64,000 nt of DNA from Maribacter luteus (lineage in GTDB: Bacteria; Bacteroidota; Bacteroidia; Flavobacteriales; Flavobacteriaceae). The notes below the pieces were generated by a model that searched no databases, was not told where the DNA came from, and saw nothing but the letters and a program-made list of their open reading frames with translations. A program made the position numbers and the translations under genes. Where the stretch lies: assembly GCF_009674825.1 (NCBI RefSeq), contig NZ_WKJH01000024.1, positions 310,001 through 374,000 on the forward strand, given 5' to 3'. Below, piece after piece: positions 45,006 through 54,800 of this stretch (position 1 is its first letter; every line of letters starts with the position of its first letter).

Positions 45006-45025
45006 ATGATGTAATTTTACATCAT
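45006..45025. promoter_or_regulatory. 20-bp palindromic operator between the membrane protein and crp/fnr genes
   Basis: ATGATGTAA-TT-TTACATCAT has perfect 9-bp arms with a 2-base centre. It lies 43 bp before the Crp/Fnr ATG and 118 bp before the small membrane protein ATG. The sequence differs from the GTRAC sites before dps and osmC, so it may be an autoregulatory site or a site for another factor. Confidence 0.65.
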
Positions 45026-45067
45026 ATGCCAAAAAAAATAAAAAGCTAGAATATCCAATTTATACCG

Positions 45068-45763
45068 ATGCCAGATTTTTTAACCCAAAAAAGTAATCTT
45101 AACAATGAATTCCTAAATGCCCAAGAGTGTTTAAACGCTTTATCGGAGAACGAAAAACAAGAATTGATAAGTAGTAAGACCGATATTGATTTTGAAGCTG
45201 GAGAGCATATCGTTAAAAGAGGTCTTTTGGCCAATAACGTACTCTATTTAACAGAAGGCCTTGTAAAACTGGAACTCTTCAATGATTCCAAACCTTCTAC
45301 CATAGCCATTTTAGAACCACATTCATTTATTGGGATCGTCTGTTGTTTCGCTTTTAAAAAAATAGATTTTACAGCGACGGCCCTAACAGATGCCAAAGTC
45401 AGTTTCATTGGTATGGATGTTTTTGAACGTTTCATTAAAAGTAATGGCGACTTTGCCTTGAACCTCATTAAACATATGTCGGGCATCAGCAATCAATTAT
45501 TGCATCGCCTTACCATTTTATCCCAAAAAAATGTTGATGGCGCCCTTTCTTTCATTTTGTTGGATTTTAGGTCCATTTTCAGAAGCGATGAATTTGAACT
45601 GCCCATGTCTAGGATTGAATTGGCAAATATGCTGGATTATTCCAAGGAAAGTGTGATCAACACCCTTTCAAAATTTAACAAAGAAGGAATCGTCAAGGTA
45701 AATGGCAGAAAGGTCAAAATCATAAAACGAAAGAATTTAGCACAGATTTGCAAATTGGGATAA
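45068..45763 (+). CDS. Crp/Fnr family transcriptional regulator
   Basis: This 231-residue protein has a cyclic-nucleotide-binding-like beta-roll (about 35-125) and a C-terminal winged helix (about 165-225, MSRIELANMLDYSKESVINTLSKF). It has four cysteines (positions about 22, 98, 99 and 228), not the N-terminal four-cysteine cluster of true FNR, so an Fe-S sensor is not evident. The nucleotide-binding RxS signature is not seen either. It is adjacent to osmC, whose promoter carries a 5-4-5 inverted repeat suited to this family. Confidence 0.9.
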   Translation: MPDFLTQKSNLNNEFLNAQECLNALSENEKQELISSKTDIDFEAGEHIVKRGLLANNVLYLTEGLVKLELFNDSKPSTIAILEPHSFIGIVCCFAFKKIDFTATALTDAKVSFIGMDVFERFIKSNGDFALNLIKHMSGISNQLLHRLTILSQKNVDGALSFILLDFRSIFRSDEFELPMSRIELANMLDYSKESVINTLSKFNKEGIVKVNGRKVKIIKRKNLAQICKLG

Positions 45764-45821
45764 GCCCTTTTTAAAACTATCATCTCTAAAAACATCCCAT
45801 TTTATCAATAACCTCTGTAAC

Positions 45822-45864
45822 GTGACCAATGTTACAAAACAGTTCGGCTTTTGATTTTATCTTG
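45822..45864 (+). promoter_or_regulatory. Crp/Fnr-type operator and promoter of osmC
   Basis: GTGAC-CAAT-GTTAC at 45822-45835 matches the dps site in 12 of 14 bases; an overlapping TGTAAC/GTTACA pair widens the symmetry (45816-45836). The candidate -7 box TATCTTG (45858-45864) starts 29.5 bp from the operator centre, exactly as at dps. Confidence 0.65.
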
Positions 45865-45910
45865 CAGTATATTAATCATAGCTGCATATAAAAATCTAAA
45901 AAACCGAACT

Positions 45911-46375
45911 ATGGAAGCACATTATTTTAATGTAGACGTAAATTGGAAGAAGGAACGTTTGGGAGAAATGTGTTCCCCAGAATTGAACCTTGAAACGAAT
46001 AACTGTGTTGAAGTGGCCACCCCGCCCGAATTCCCTAAAGGTATACCGGGCAAATGGTCTCCGGAACATTTATTTACGGCAGCGGTGAACAGTTGTTTAA
46101 TGACGACCTTTTTGGCCATCGCTGAAAATTCCAAATTAGAATTTTTAGATTTTAAGTGTAAGTCAAAAGGAAAATTGGACCGGATCGAAGGTAAGTTTTT
46201 AATGACCGAAATCATCTTGGAACCCACCGTGACCATCTCCGATGGAAAATATAAAGAAAAGGCTGAAAAAATCTTACTAAAATCGGAAGCGGCCTGTTTG
46301 ATCTCCAATTCCATAAAATCAAAAATAACAATGGTTCCCACGATTCTGGTTCAGCAAAGCCATCCAATAGGATAA
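45911..46375 (+). CDS. OsmC/Ohr family protein
   Basis: This 154-residue protein starts at MEAHYFNVDVNWKKERLGEM. An in-frame upstream ATG at 45851 lies inside the promoter. The OsmC fold is shown by SPEHLFTAAVNSCLMTTFLAIAE (catalytic cysteine in the central helix) and CLISNSIKSKI with the second cysteine. Members of the family reduce organic hydroperoxides; the YhfA/OsmC-like subgroup fits best. It lies 147 bp after the Crp/Fnr gene, with its own promoter. Confidence 0.9.
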   Translation: MEAHYFNVDVNWKKERLGEMCSPELNLETNNCVEVATPPEFPKGIPGKWSPEHLFTAAVNSCLMTTFLAIAENSKLEFLDFKCKSKGKLDRIEGKFLMTEIILEPTVTISDGKYKEKAEKILLKSEAACLISNSIKSKITMVPTILVQQSHPIG

Positions 46376-46654
46376 AGGGCTTCAAATGAAATAAAAAATC
46401 ATAACAGGGTCGCGCAAAGACAAAACACCGACCCTACCGAACCATCACGCCAGAAAGTACATCTAGGATACTAAAAAGAGGTAATTAACCATAATTGTGG
46501 TTTTCTGCATATTCCAAAAATAGAGAGGTCGGCACCTTTAAATTTCCCCTCTTAAATTAGTTATTGATAACGTTGCCTTACGGTACCAAATTTCGTAACT
46601 TCCTGTTTAATTTTTACTGACTTAAACTAATCAATTTTAAACCCTTGGAATACC

Positions 46655-47671
46655 ATGAAAAACAAGACAAAAAACTTGGCGATCGTATGTAGCGCAATCT
46701 TTCTGTTTTCAACAACTTTTGGATGTAAAGACAAAGAAACCAAACCAACTGAGGCGAACGCCACTGAAGTGCAGGCCGAACCCGAGCCCGACTTTAAAAT
46801 TTCCTTGGCCCAATGGTCATTGCACAGAACTTTTTTTGGAACTGAAAATATTGACTGGAAAAATTTCACTAAAACCTTGATGGAATCACCAGATGATTTA
46901 TTGAAAGGTAAAGACCCAATGGAATTTCCTGCTATAGCAGCAAGTTATGGTATAAATTCGATTGAATTGGTCAACACCTTTTATTTTAGCAAGGTAGATG
47001 ACATGGCTTATTGGACAGAGTTTAAGAAAAAATGTGATGAAGCCGGTGTAAGTGTTGGGTTGATTATGTGTGATGCCTTGGGTAATCTGGGAGATGACGA
47101 TCCCGAAAAGCTATTGGCAGCTGTTGAAAAGCACTATAAATGGATAGATATCGCCAAGTTCTTGGGAGCACATTCCATCCGGGTTAATGCAGCTGGTGAG
47201 GGTACCCCCGAAGAAGTGGCAAAAAGTGCTGTGAACGGATTAACGGCTTTGGCTAAATATGCCGCTACCAAAGACATCAATGTTATTGTAGAAAACCATG
47301 GTGGCCATTCTTCCAATGGGGCATGGTTAAGTGGTATCATGAAAACAATAAATATGGATAATGTGGGTACTTTACCCGATTTCGGTAATTTCTGTATTGA
47401 ACGTGGCCCAGAAGGTTGTGCTAAAGAATATGACCGTTATGTAGGTATCAAAGAACTTATGCCATACGCCAAAGGTGTAAGCGCAAAATCGCATGAATTT
47501 GATGAGGATGGCAATGAAATTCATTCCGATTTTCTTAAAATCATGAAAATCGTAAAAGAATCAGGATTCAAAGGCTACGTAGGCATAGAATATGAAGGAT
47601 CTGAACTTTCAGAAGATGAAGGAATAAAAGCCACAAAAGCCCTTCTCGAAAAAGTTTTTGCACAATTGTAA
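46655..47671 (+). CDS. Lipoprotein sugar-phosphate isomerase/epimerase-like TIM barrel
   Basis: This 338-residue protein has a lipoprotein signal with cysteine at 24 (TFGC), then a spacer rich in Glu, Thr and Ala (to about 45). The xylose-isomerase-like (AP endonuclease family 2) barrel has metal-ligand residues in IELVNTFYF, VIVENHGGHS, DFGNFC and IEYEGSE. Secreted members are common in Bacteroidota and mostly uncharacterised; keto-sugar or inositol derivatives are typical substrates of the superfamily. It is an isolated gene with its own terminator. Confidence 0.83.
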   Translation: MKNKTKNLAIVCSAIFLFSTTFGCKDKETKPTEANATEVQAEPEPDFKISLAQWSLHRTFFGTENIDWKNFTKTLMESPDDLLKGKDPMEFPAIAASYGINSIELVNTFYFSKVDDMAYWTEFKKKCDEAGVSVGLIMCDALGNLGDDDPEKLLAAVEKHYKWIDIAKFLGAHSIRVNAAGEGTPEEVAKSAVNGLTALAKYAATKDINVIVENHGGHSSNGAWLSGIMKTINMDNVGTLPDFGNFCIERGPEGCAKEYDRYVGIKELMPYAKGVSAKSHEFDEDGNEIHSDFLKIMKIVKESGFKGYVGIEYEGSELSEDEGIKATKALLEKVFAQL

Positions 47672-47738
47672 AATTGCTTCGGACAACACGACATTTTTGG
47701 CATTCATTTCTAAGTGAAGGCTATGGATTACAAAAAAG

Positions 47739-47767
47739 GAGGACATAAAAATGTCCTCATTTTTTTT
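47739..47767 (+). terminator. Intrinsic terminator after the isomerase-like gene
   Basis: GAGGACAT (47739-47746) pairs with ATGTCCTC (47751-47758) around AAAA, followed by A and eight T. It is 68 bp past the stop codon. Confidence 0.92.
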
Positions 47768-47835
47768 ACCCCTGACAATATCTGTCACAATCACCTCTAT
47801 CTTTACGCCATAGACAACCTTTAAAATCACAAAAA

Positions 47836-48207
47836 ATGAAAAATGCAATCAATTGGTTTGAGATTCCCGTAACAGATTATGACAGGGCCAAAAAATTCTA
47901 CACTACAGTACTCGCAATCGACATTACCGACATGCACATGCCAGAGGTAAAATATGGTATGTTTCCGTACGATAATGACAATAATGGTGTGGGCGGAGGC
48001 CTTGTTCAAATGGCAGGGGCAACCCCTTCAGCTAACGGTATCACCATTTATCTAAATGGCGGTGACGATTTAAGCGATCCTTTGTCTCGTGTAGAAGCGG
48101 CTGGTGGCAAAGTGATCATGCCCAAGACCGATATCGGCGAAAACGGATATATGGCGCAATTGCTGGATACCGAAGGGAATAGAGTGGCCTTCCACTCGTG
48201 GAATTAA
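47836..48207 (+). CDS. VOC family protein (glyoxalase-like)
   Basis: This 123-residue protein has MKNAINWFEIPVTDYDRAKKFY at the start and GENGYMAQLLDTEGNRVAFHSW at the end, the pattern of the YaeR/27-kDa-antigen-type vicinal oxygen chelate proteins. The metal-binding Glu and His positions are partly present. It precedes a WYL regulator by 51 bp on the same strand, and the two may be functionally linked. A short heptamer array begins three bases after the stop codon. Confidence 0.87.
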   Translation: MKNAINWFEIPVTDYDRAKKFYTTVLAIDITDMHMPEVKYGMFPYDNDNNGVGGGLVQMAGATPSANGITIYLNGGDDLSDPLSRVEAAGGKVIMPKTDIGENGYMAQLLDTEGNRVAFHSWN

Positions 48208-48209
48208 CC

Positions 48210-48237
48210 AGTAAAAAGTGGATAGTGGATTTTATAC
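48210..48237 (+). repeat. Short decayed heptamer array after the VOC stop codon
   Basis: Units AGTAAAA, AGTGGAT, AGTGGAT and TTTATAC keep 7-base register, starting 3 bp after the TAA at 48205-48207. It is short and would not be significant alone, but it repeats the position of the arrays at 29754, 33324 and 33472. Confidence 0.5.
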
Positions 48238-48258
48238 AGGTTCACTATCTTTACTTTT

Positions 48259-48948
48259 GTGACCCAACTATCAAGACTTATCAGTATTCTCACCCTATTA
48301 AAATCCAGAAGGGTTCTAACAGCTACCGAATTGTCCAAAAAGTTCGATATTAGCGTAAGAACCGTCTATAGGGACATTCAAAAACTAATAGCTGCGGGTA
48401 TTCCGGTAATAACTTTAGAAGGCAGGGGATATACCCTTATGGAGGGTTATACGATAGCACCCGTACAATTCACCGAAAAACAGGCCAATGCCCTCATAAC
48501 GGCCCAACATCTGGTTAAAAACAGTAACGACTCTTCGTTTATCAACGAATTTGAAGAAGCGTTGACCAAAATCAAATCGGTTTTTAGGTCTTCGGTCTTA
48601 GAGAAGAGTGAATTACTCCACAATAAAATCCATGTATTCAATAATCAACATGAAAATGTATCGAGTAATGCATTGTCTGAAATTCAATTGGCAATTACCC
48701 ACCTTAATTATATTGAAATCAATTATCGGAAAGCCGATGACCCCACTATTACTTTTAGAAAAATTGAACCTTACGCTCTTTTTTCTACTTACCAAAAATG
48801 GATATTGATCGCTTGGTGTCATCTACGAAAAGATTTTAGGGCCTTTCGGGTAGACCGTATTCAACACTTCAAAATACTTCATGGGCAATTTGAAGACCGT
48901 AAGTTCAGTATTCAAGATTATTTTGCTTCTTGCCCTTATGATATGTGA
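48259..48948 (+). CDS. YafY-type HTH and WYL-domain transcriptional regulator
   Basis: This 229-residue protein starts with GTG at 48259 (TQLSRLISILTLLKSRRVLT). The N-terminal DeoR-like helix-turn-helix is TATELSKKFDISVRTVYRDIQKL. A linker is followed by a WYL domain (about 140-210) with PYALFSTYQKWILIAWCHLRKDFRAFRVDRI, containing the ligand-binding arginines. WYL domains bind nucleic acids or small ligands. It may control the VOC gene just upstream or the thioesterase just downstream. Confidence 0.9.
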   Translation: MTQLSRLISILTLLKSRRVLTATELSKKFDISVRTVYRDIQKLIAAGIPVITLEGRGYTLMEGYTIAPVQFTEKQANALITAQHLVKNSNDSSFINEFEEALTKIKSVFRSSVLEKSELLHNKIHVFNNQHENVSSNALSEIQLAITHLNYIEINYRKADDPTITFRKIEPYALFSTYQKWILIAWCHLRKDFRAFRVDRIQHFKILHGQFEDRKFSIQDYFASCPYDM

Positions 48949-48991
48949 TTTTTTTTAATTGACATCGTATCTTTATATTTAAAATTGACAT

Positions 48992-49426
48992 ATGAACAAA
49001 CCGTTAGAATATTTTAAATCGAACCTTGGCAAAGACTCCTCACAATCCCCTTCTCCCTTAATGCAATGGTTGAATCCTACTTTGATAAGTGCTGATGCCG
49101 GAGAGCTTGAGTTTTCATATAAGGTACGAAAGGAAATGACCAACCCAATAGGAATAATCCATGGTGGCACTACGGCGGCCATCATTGATGATGCCATAGG
49201 TGCTGCTGTTTTCTCTTTAGGGGTTACCCATGTGTATACGACCGTAAGCCTATCAGTAGATTATTTTAGTCGGGCCAAAGCAGGTGATACGATTATATCC
49301 AAAACCAAGATCATTAAAAAAGGCCAACAGATCATAAATGCGGAATGTGAAGTTTGGAATGCAGATAAAACCAGAATGATCGCTAAGGGTCATTCAAACC
49401 TGATAAAAACCAAAATAGAGATATAA
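48992..49426 (+). CDS. PaaI-type hotdog-fold thioesterase
   Basis: This 144-residue protein has the hotdog fold with GIIHGGTTAAIIDDAIGAAVFS, the PaaI-type active-site region in which Asp and the HGG loop activate water. TVSLSVDYFSRAKAGDTI is the second strand block. It likely hydrolyses a CoA or ACP thioester. It lies 43 bp after the WYL regulator on the same strand and may be in its operon. Confidence 0.9.
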   Translation: MNKPLEYFKSNLGKDSSQSPSPLMQWLNPTLISADAGELEFSYKVRKEMTNPIGIIHGGTTAAIIDDAIGAAVFSLGVTHVYTTVSLSVDYFSRAKAGDTIISKTKIIKKGQQIINAECEVWNADKTRMIAKGHSNLIKTKIEI

Positions 49427-49710
49427 ATATACCGTACCTAACATTGACATGACCCGTTTCTAACTCCTTCCCTCATTTATAGCTTTTCATAAAGCCGAAA
49501 AAACACCCATTATTTAATAAATTTCAAACAAAAGACACCTTTTCCTATCGTTCGCCTAGCAAAAAAGTCCTGTTTGTGATTTTTTTGTAATTTTAAGTGC
49601 TATTATTTAAGTATTTACAAATACTATATAGCGAAAAAGAACGTTTATCCCAGAAGTAAGCTTATTCTTACGTTGAAAAGTATACATCATAATAACATAC
49701 CGATCCCCCA

Positions 49711-50946
49711 ATGATACAACCAGAAGACCATTCCAAAGAAAAAGAACGATTGGCCTCCCTAGAATCTTATTCCATTTTGGATACCTTACCTGAAGAGGAT
49801 TATGATAACTTAACGGCAATTGCCGCAGAAATTTGTGGCACTCCCATTAGTTTGGTTAGTTTATTGGACAACAAAAGGCAATGGTTTAAATCGCATCATG
49901 GTATTGATGCATCTGAGACCCCAAAAGAATATGCTTTCTGCGCACATGCCATAAATTCGGAAGAAGATATTCTCATAGTCCAAGATTCAAGAACCGATGA
50001 GCGTTTTCATGACAATCCTTTGGTTACCGGAGATCCTAGGGTGATTTTTTATGCAGGCATACCCCTTTCTACCGAAAATGGACTTCCTTTGGGAACCCTC
50101 TGTGTTATAGATCACAAACCAAAATTACTGAGTCAAAGTCAAATCACCTCGCTCAAAGCACTTGCAAAACAAGTGATGAACCTCCTTAAATTAAGGAAAA
50201 GTAAAATACAATTGAACAAGACCATTGCCTCGCTCGAAGAAAAGAATATCGAATTGGAACGTTTTGCCTATATCGCGGCCCATGATTTAAAATCCCCATT
50301 AAATGCCATAAACTCCACCGCTGAAATCTTCTCGGAATACTACCATTCGAGTTTTGATGAAGATGGCAAAAAAATGTTGGGATTCATTAAATCGTCAACA
50401 AAAAAACTGAAAGGTCTTATAGATGGACTATTGGATTACAGTAAAAGTGATTCGGTCCTCAAAGAAGAACAGACAACTTTTGAAATCGAGGCACTACAGG
50501 AAGATATCAGCGGACTTTTTTCTTTTGACAATTCGCTAAAATTAAAAATAGAAACCCCTCTAGAACGTATTAATACCAATAGAACAGCTTTGAACCAGAT
50601 TCTGATAAATCTTGTTTCCAATGCCATCAAATACAATGATAAAAACGAGGTAGAAATCAATATTAAAATTGATAAGAATCAAGATTTTTATGAATTTTCA
50701 GTAAAGGACAATGGCCCAGGAATTCCAATAAAAAACCAAGAGAAGGTATTTGAAATATATAAAATATTGACCCCAACAGATAAATTCGGTGAAAAGGGAA
50801 ATGGCATAGGACTGGCAACCGTGAAAAAAATCGTTGAGAAAATGGGCGGATCCATATATCTTGAATCGGACCCGGGAACAGGTGCAACCTTTCATTTTAA
50901 ACTTAAAAGTGTGGAAAACGAAGCAGGGAAATTAAAAATGGCCTAG
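49711..50946 (+). CDS. GAF-domain sensor histidine kinase
   Basis: This 411-residue cytoplasmic kinase has an N-terminal GAF domain (about 20-155; CAHAINSEEDILIVQDSRTD and FYAGIPLSTENGLPLGTLCVID). A short coiled coil is followed by HisKA with the phospho-acceptor His191 in AAHDLKSPLNAINS. The HATPase domain has NLVSNAIKYN, DNGPGIP and GNGIGLATVKKIVEKMGG. No transmembrane segment or receiver is present, and no response regulator gene is adjacent, so it is an orphan. The GAF type with the 'FCAHAI' block is common in light- or redox-responsive kinases, but the ligand is unknown. Confidence 0.93.
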   Translation: MIQPEDHSKEKERLASLESYSILDTLPEEDYDNLTAIAAEICGTPISLVSLLDNKRQWFKSHHGIDASETPKEYAFCAHAINSEEDILIVQDSRTDERFHDNPLVTGDPRVIFYAGIPLSTENGLPLGTLCVIDHKPKLLSQSQITSLKALAKQVMNLLKLRKSKIQLNKTIASLEEKNIELERFAYIAAHDLKSPLNAINSTAEIFSEYYHSSFDEDGKKMLGFIKSSTKKLKGLIDGLLDYSKSDSVLKEEQTTFEIEALQEDISGLFSFDNSLKLKIETPLERINTNRTALNQILINLVSNAIKYNDKNEVEINIKIDKNQDFYEFSVKDNGPGIPIKNQEKVFEIYKILTPTDKFGEKGNGIGLATVKKIVEKMGGSIYLESDPGTGATFHFKLKSVENEAGKLKMA

Positions 50947-50970
50947 TTTACAAAAACCTAAAAATCAATA

Positions 50971-51000
50971 AAAACCATAACGAAACCGTTATGGTTTTTT
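50971..51000 (+). terminator. Intrinsic terminator after the GAF kinase
   Basis: AAAACCATAACG (50971-50982) pairs with CGTTATGGTTTT (50987-50998) around a 4-base loop, with TTTTTT at the end. It is 25 bp past the stop codon. Confidence 0.92.
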
Positions 51001-51118
51001 GTTTCCAAAATTGCTTTATTCTCTTTTTTCCCCAGTGACTCCCTCTTTTACTATTTACGTAAAAGAATTGAAAAAGATAGAAATTAGTGGTATCTTCAAA
51101 GTACTTAATGCCATAACC

Positions 51119-51334
51119 ATGAAAACAAATTATAAAAAAATTTACACCGGGGAATCCTTTGTTGCACAGCAAATTGTAAGTCAATTACACGGTATGGGAA
51201 TAGAGGCCATCTTAAAAGACGAAGCTGAATCTGCAAGGTTGGCCGGTTTTGCATCCTCTATGTTGGGGCAAGTGGATGTCTATGTGCATAAGGAGGAAGT
51301 TGAAAAAGCAAATGCAGTTGTTCAAACAACATAA
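51119..51334 (+). CDS. DUF2007 domain-containing small protein
   Basis: This 71-residue protein starts at MKTNYKKIYTGESFVAQQIV (ATG 51119-51121). The open frame back to 50999 covers the terminator and is not used. FVAQQIVSQLHGMGIEAIL and GQVDVYVHKEEVEKANAVV are typical of DUF2007, a ferredoxin-like fold often labelled putative signal-transducing protein. It is cytoplasmic. Function is not established. Confidence 0.82.
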   Translation: MKTNYKKIYTGESFVAQQIVSQLHGMGIEAILKDEAESARLAGFASSMLGQVDVYVHKEEVEKANAVVQTT

Positions 51335-51807
51335 TATAACTACCAAAACATTATTTAAATAGAATTGCTCTTTTAAATCATAATCGTATTGAATGTTAAA
51401 GGGGATAGAAATATTATTGTTTCATATTCTATTCATTTAAACATTAAATAACATCTATTTATAAGAGAACTGTACCACTCTTGCTTTCTCTATTATTCCT
51501 ATAAAGTACATAAAAACCTAGAATAATTGATACGTATCAATATTTAGGTAGTTCCGATTCTTCAATTCTATAAATCATCATGAATTATTTCAATGAAATT
51601 GAATAAATGGCAAGAAAAGAGAGAACTAATTTCTTTATTTGCCACTTACCATTCACACAGAAAATATTACGATTCAAATTAGGTTTAATCCAAACTACAC
51701 ATATTAACAGTCATCAAAAAACCAGAGTGTTAAATTAGTCTCTATGCTAATTATTTCCGCAATCCCGTGCTTTCACGACTTATTCGAATCCAATCACCAA
51801 CTTATAA
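51335..51807. other. 473-bp region upstream of the hybrid sensor, with an FNR-like box
   Basis: No ORF with coding character was found. The region is AT-rich. The only strong element is the palindrome at 51526-51541, listed separately. It probably contains the promoter of the hybrid sensor gene. Confidence 0.5.
51526..51541. promoter_or_regulatory. 16-bp palindrome containing a canonical FNR box
   Basis: ATTGATACGTATCAAT is perfect over 16 bp. Its core TTGAT-ACGT-ATCAA equals the E. coli FNR consensus TTGATnnnnATCAA. It lies about 267 bp upstream of the hybrid sensor ATG and 192 bp past the DUF2007 stop codon. Whether a Bacteroidota regulator uses this half-site is not known to me. Confidence 0.5.
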
Positions 51808-54800
51808 ATGGAGAAAAGTAAAAATTCAAGAGTGTTTTACTTCAAAAGTCAAGTTGGACAATTGTTACTTCTACTCCTTTTTACGATTAGTAGTATTACG
51901 GATGTAATATCACAGGATAAACAAATCTCCAAATCAAAATTCACACCAAATCAAATCTGGGAGGAGGGCCTACCATATATAAAAAACTATACCTCAGATG
52001 ACTACAAAAGCAGTCCCCAAAATTGGGGTTTTACAGAAGGTAGCAACGGTTTCATTTATGCGGGAAACACATCAGGCATACTCCAGTTTGATGGGAGCAC
52101 TTGGGATAGCTATAAGTTGAAAAACGGAAGTCTTGTAAGGTCGCTGGCACAAGGAGAAAAAGAAAAGATATATTATGGTGGGGTTCATGAACTTGGTTAT
52201 TTACAACCCAATGACATTGGAGAAATGCAAGTACATTCACTCGTGGAAAACATCCCCCAAGAATATCAAAACTTTGAGGATGTTTGGACCACCTTGGTGT
52301 TTAACGGTAATACATATTTCACAAGCGATAAGTATCTTTTCAGATGGAATGGTGAAAAGTTTAAAATTTGGGAATCTAAAGAAAAATTCGGGTTTGCCTT
52401 TAATATTAACAACACATTATATATAGAAAGTAAAGGAGTTGGAATTCATAAGATTAATGGGGAATCACTGGAATTGATTTCAAACGGGGATATCCTTAAA
52501 AATAATACATCCAAAATTGATGTAATGCTACCAAATGACGCTAACAATATTCTTTTTGCTACCGCTAGTGATGGTCTTCTTTTATTTAATGGGAATAATT
52601 TAATTCCATTTAACAAAGAAAGCAATGAAGTCTTTTCTAAACATAGAATTTATAAGGCGTTTACCTTATCTAACGGAGATTACGCCTTTGCTACCACAAC
52701 TTCGGGACTGTATATAGTTGATAAAAACGATGGAGTAATCAAGAAAAGATTAGGAAAAAAAGAAGGATTAATCAGTGATGTTTTATTCTCGGTATTTCAA
52801 GATAGTTCTGGAGCTATTTGGGTTGGAAGTGACAACGGGTTATCTAGAATTGATTGGTCTTCTCCTTTTCGAAGTTTCAACTCATTTAACGGATTGAATG
52901 AAAGAGTTAGATCGGTAAGCTACCATAACAACAAGTTTTTAGTCGATAGTAAGGGGCTCCATCAATTGGTGCTGACTGGAAATAACAATGAACCTCATTT
53001 TAAAAAAATCGATGGGTTTAAGAGGAGCATTAAGTATATCGTTCCCTATAATAATGAATTACTGGCTTTTGATTCAGAACATATATATACCATAGACGGT
53101 AAAGGTAAGGCGCATCTCTTAAAATTGCAGGACTGGGCCCTAACCTCATTAGTTCTTTCCCAGGTTGACCCAACAAAGATGTATGCAGGTACGCTTCAAG
53201 GTAAACTATTTGAATGTTCTTTTTTGAATAAGAAATGGTCAGTAAAACCAATTCTTGAAATTGACGGCGGAATAGAAGGAATTGTTGAAGAAAAAAATGG
53301 CAACCTTTGGCTACAAACCTATTTTAAAGGCCTTTATCATGCAAAGTTAAAGCACGAAGATAGTGTTACGGAATTCTATTTAAAAAAATATGATACCCTC
53401 TCCGGTCTTCCAACTTTGACCTATAACTTTCCATATCAATTCAATGATAAAACTTTTGTTACAACACAGGAGGGAATGTATTTTTTCAATAAAGAAAATC
53501 AATCTTTTGAAATGGATTCTTTGCTAACCAAACAATATCATAGTAGTGTTGATGCCTTTGGTTTTATGGGGTTAGACAAAAGAGGTGCTATTTGGCAGAC
53601 CGTTAGGGCCGGATTTGAAAATAAAATATATAAACTTTCTGAAAACCAGTTAACAGAATTAAATGAGTACAAAATATTCAAGGACTTTTCAACTTACAGT
53701 ATGGAGTTTTTGGAAGATATTGTGCTTTTTACGGGGCCAAAAGGAGTTCTGCTCTATAACCAAAATAAAGAAAGAACATACAAAAAAAACCTAAGTACCA
53801 AATTGCGAAAGATATGGATAAACAACGATTCTTTGATTTACGCCGGTACAAACCTCAATAAAAACAAAGAAATTGAAATTCCTTTTAAAACCAACAACCT
53901 TAAGTTTGAATACGCCCTTCCTTTCTTTGTTAAATCTGAAACCAATTCCTATCAAACAATTCTTGAAGGTTTCGATAATGAGTGGTCAGCTTGGACCTCA
54001 CAAACCAAAAAAGATTACACCAATTTACCTGAAGGAAACTTCACCTTTAGAGTAAGGTCAAAAAACATATTTGATAAAATAGGTAATGAAGACACCTATT
54101 CATTTACCGTTTTACCTCCTTGGCACCGAAGCTGGTGGGCTTATTTAATCTATGGTCTTGGGGCAATTGCATTGGTATCGTTGCTTATAAATTGGCGATC
54201 TAAGGAATTGCAGCGGCAAAATGAAAATCTGGAAAATTTGGTCGCAGCACGTACTACCGAGATACGACATAAAAATGAGCTTTTAAATCAACAAACAGAA
54301 CAATTAGTTGAACTTAATGAATCAAAAACCAAGTTATATTCTAATATCACGCATGAATTCCGAACACCTTTAACCGTAATTCTTGGAATGGCCGAAACCC
54401 TCAAAACCAATGTACAGCACAAGAGTTTTGATGGTGCGGACACCGCCTTGGAAATGATCCGTCGCAATGGTAAGAACTTGCTACAGTTAGTGAATGAACT
54501 ATTGGATTTGGCCAAGGTAGAGAGTGGTTCTATGGAATTAAAATTGGTACAGACCGATGTTGTTCCTTTTGTAAAATATTTAAGTGAAAGTTTCCATTCC
54601 TTAGCTGAATCAAAGAAAATAAACTTGACCGTTTATTCCGAAATCGAAACTCTGGAGATGGATATTGATGTGAACAAAGTCGCTTCCATTATTGCCAATT
54701 TACTTTCCAATGCTATAAAATTCACCTCTACCAACGGTAAAATAATAGTTCATTTAAATAGAGTTACCGAGGCAGATAAAATCCTATTCTCAATAAAAGT

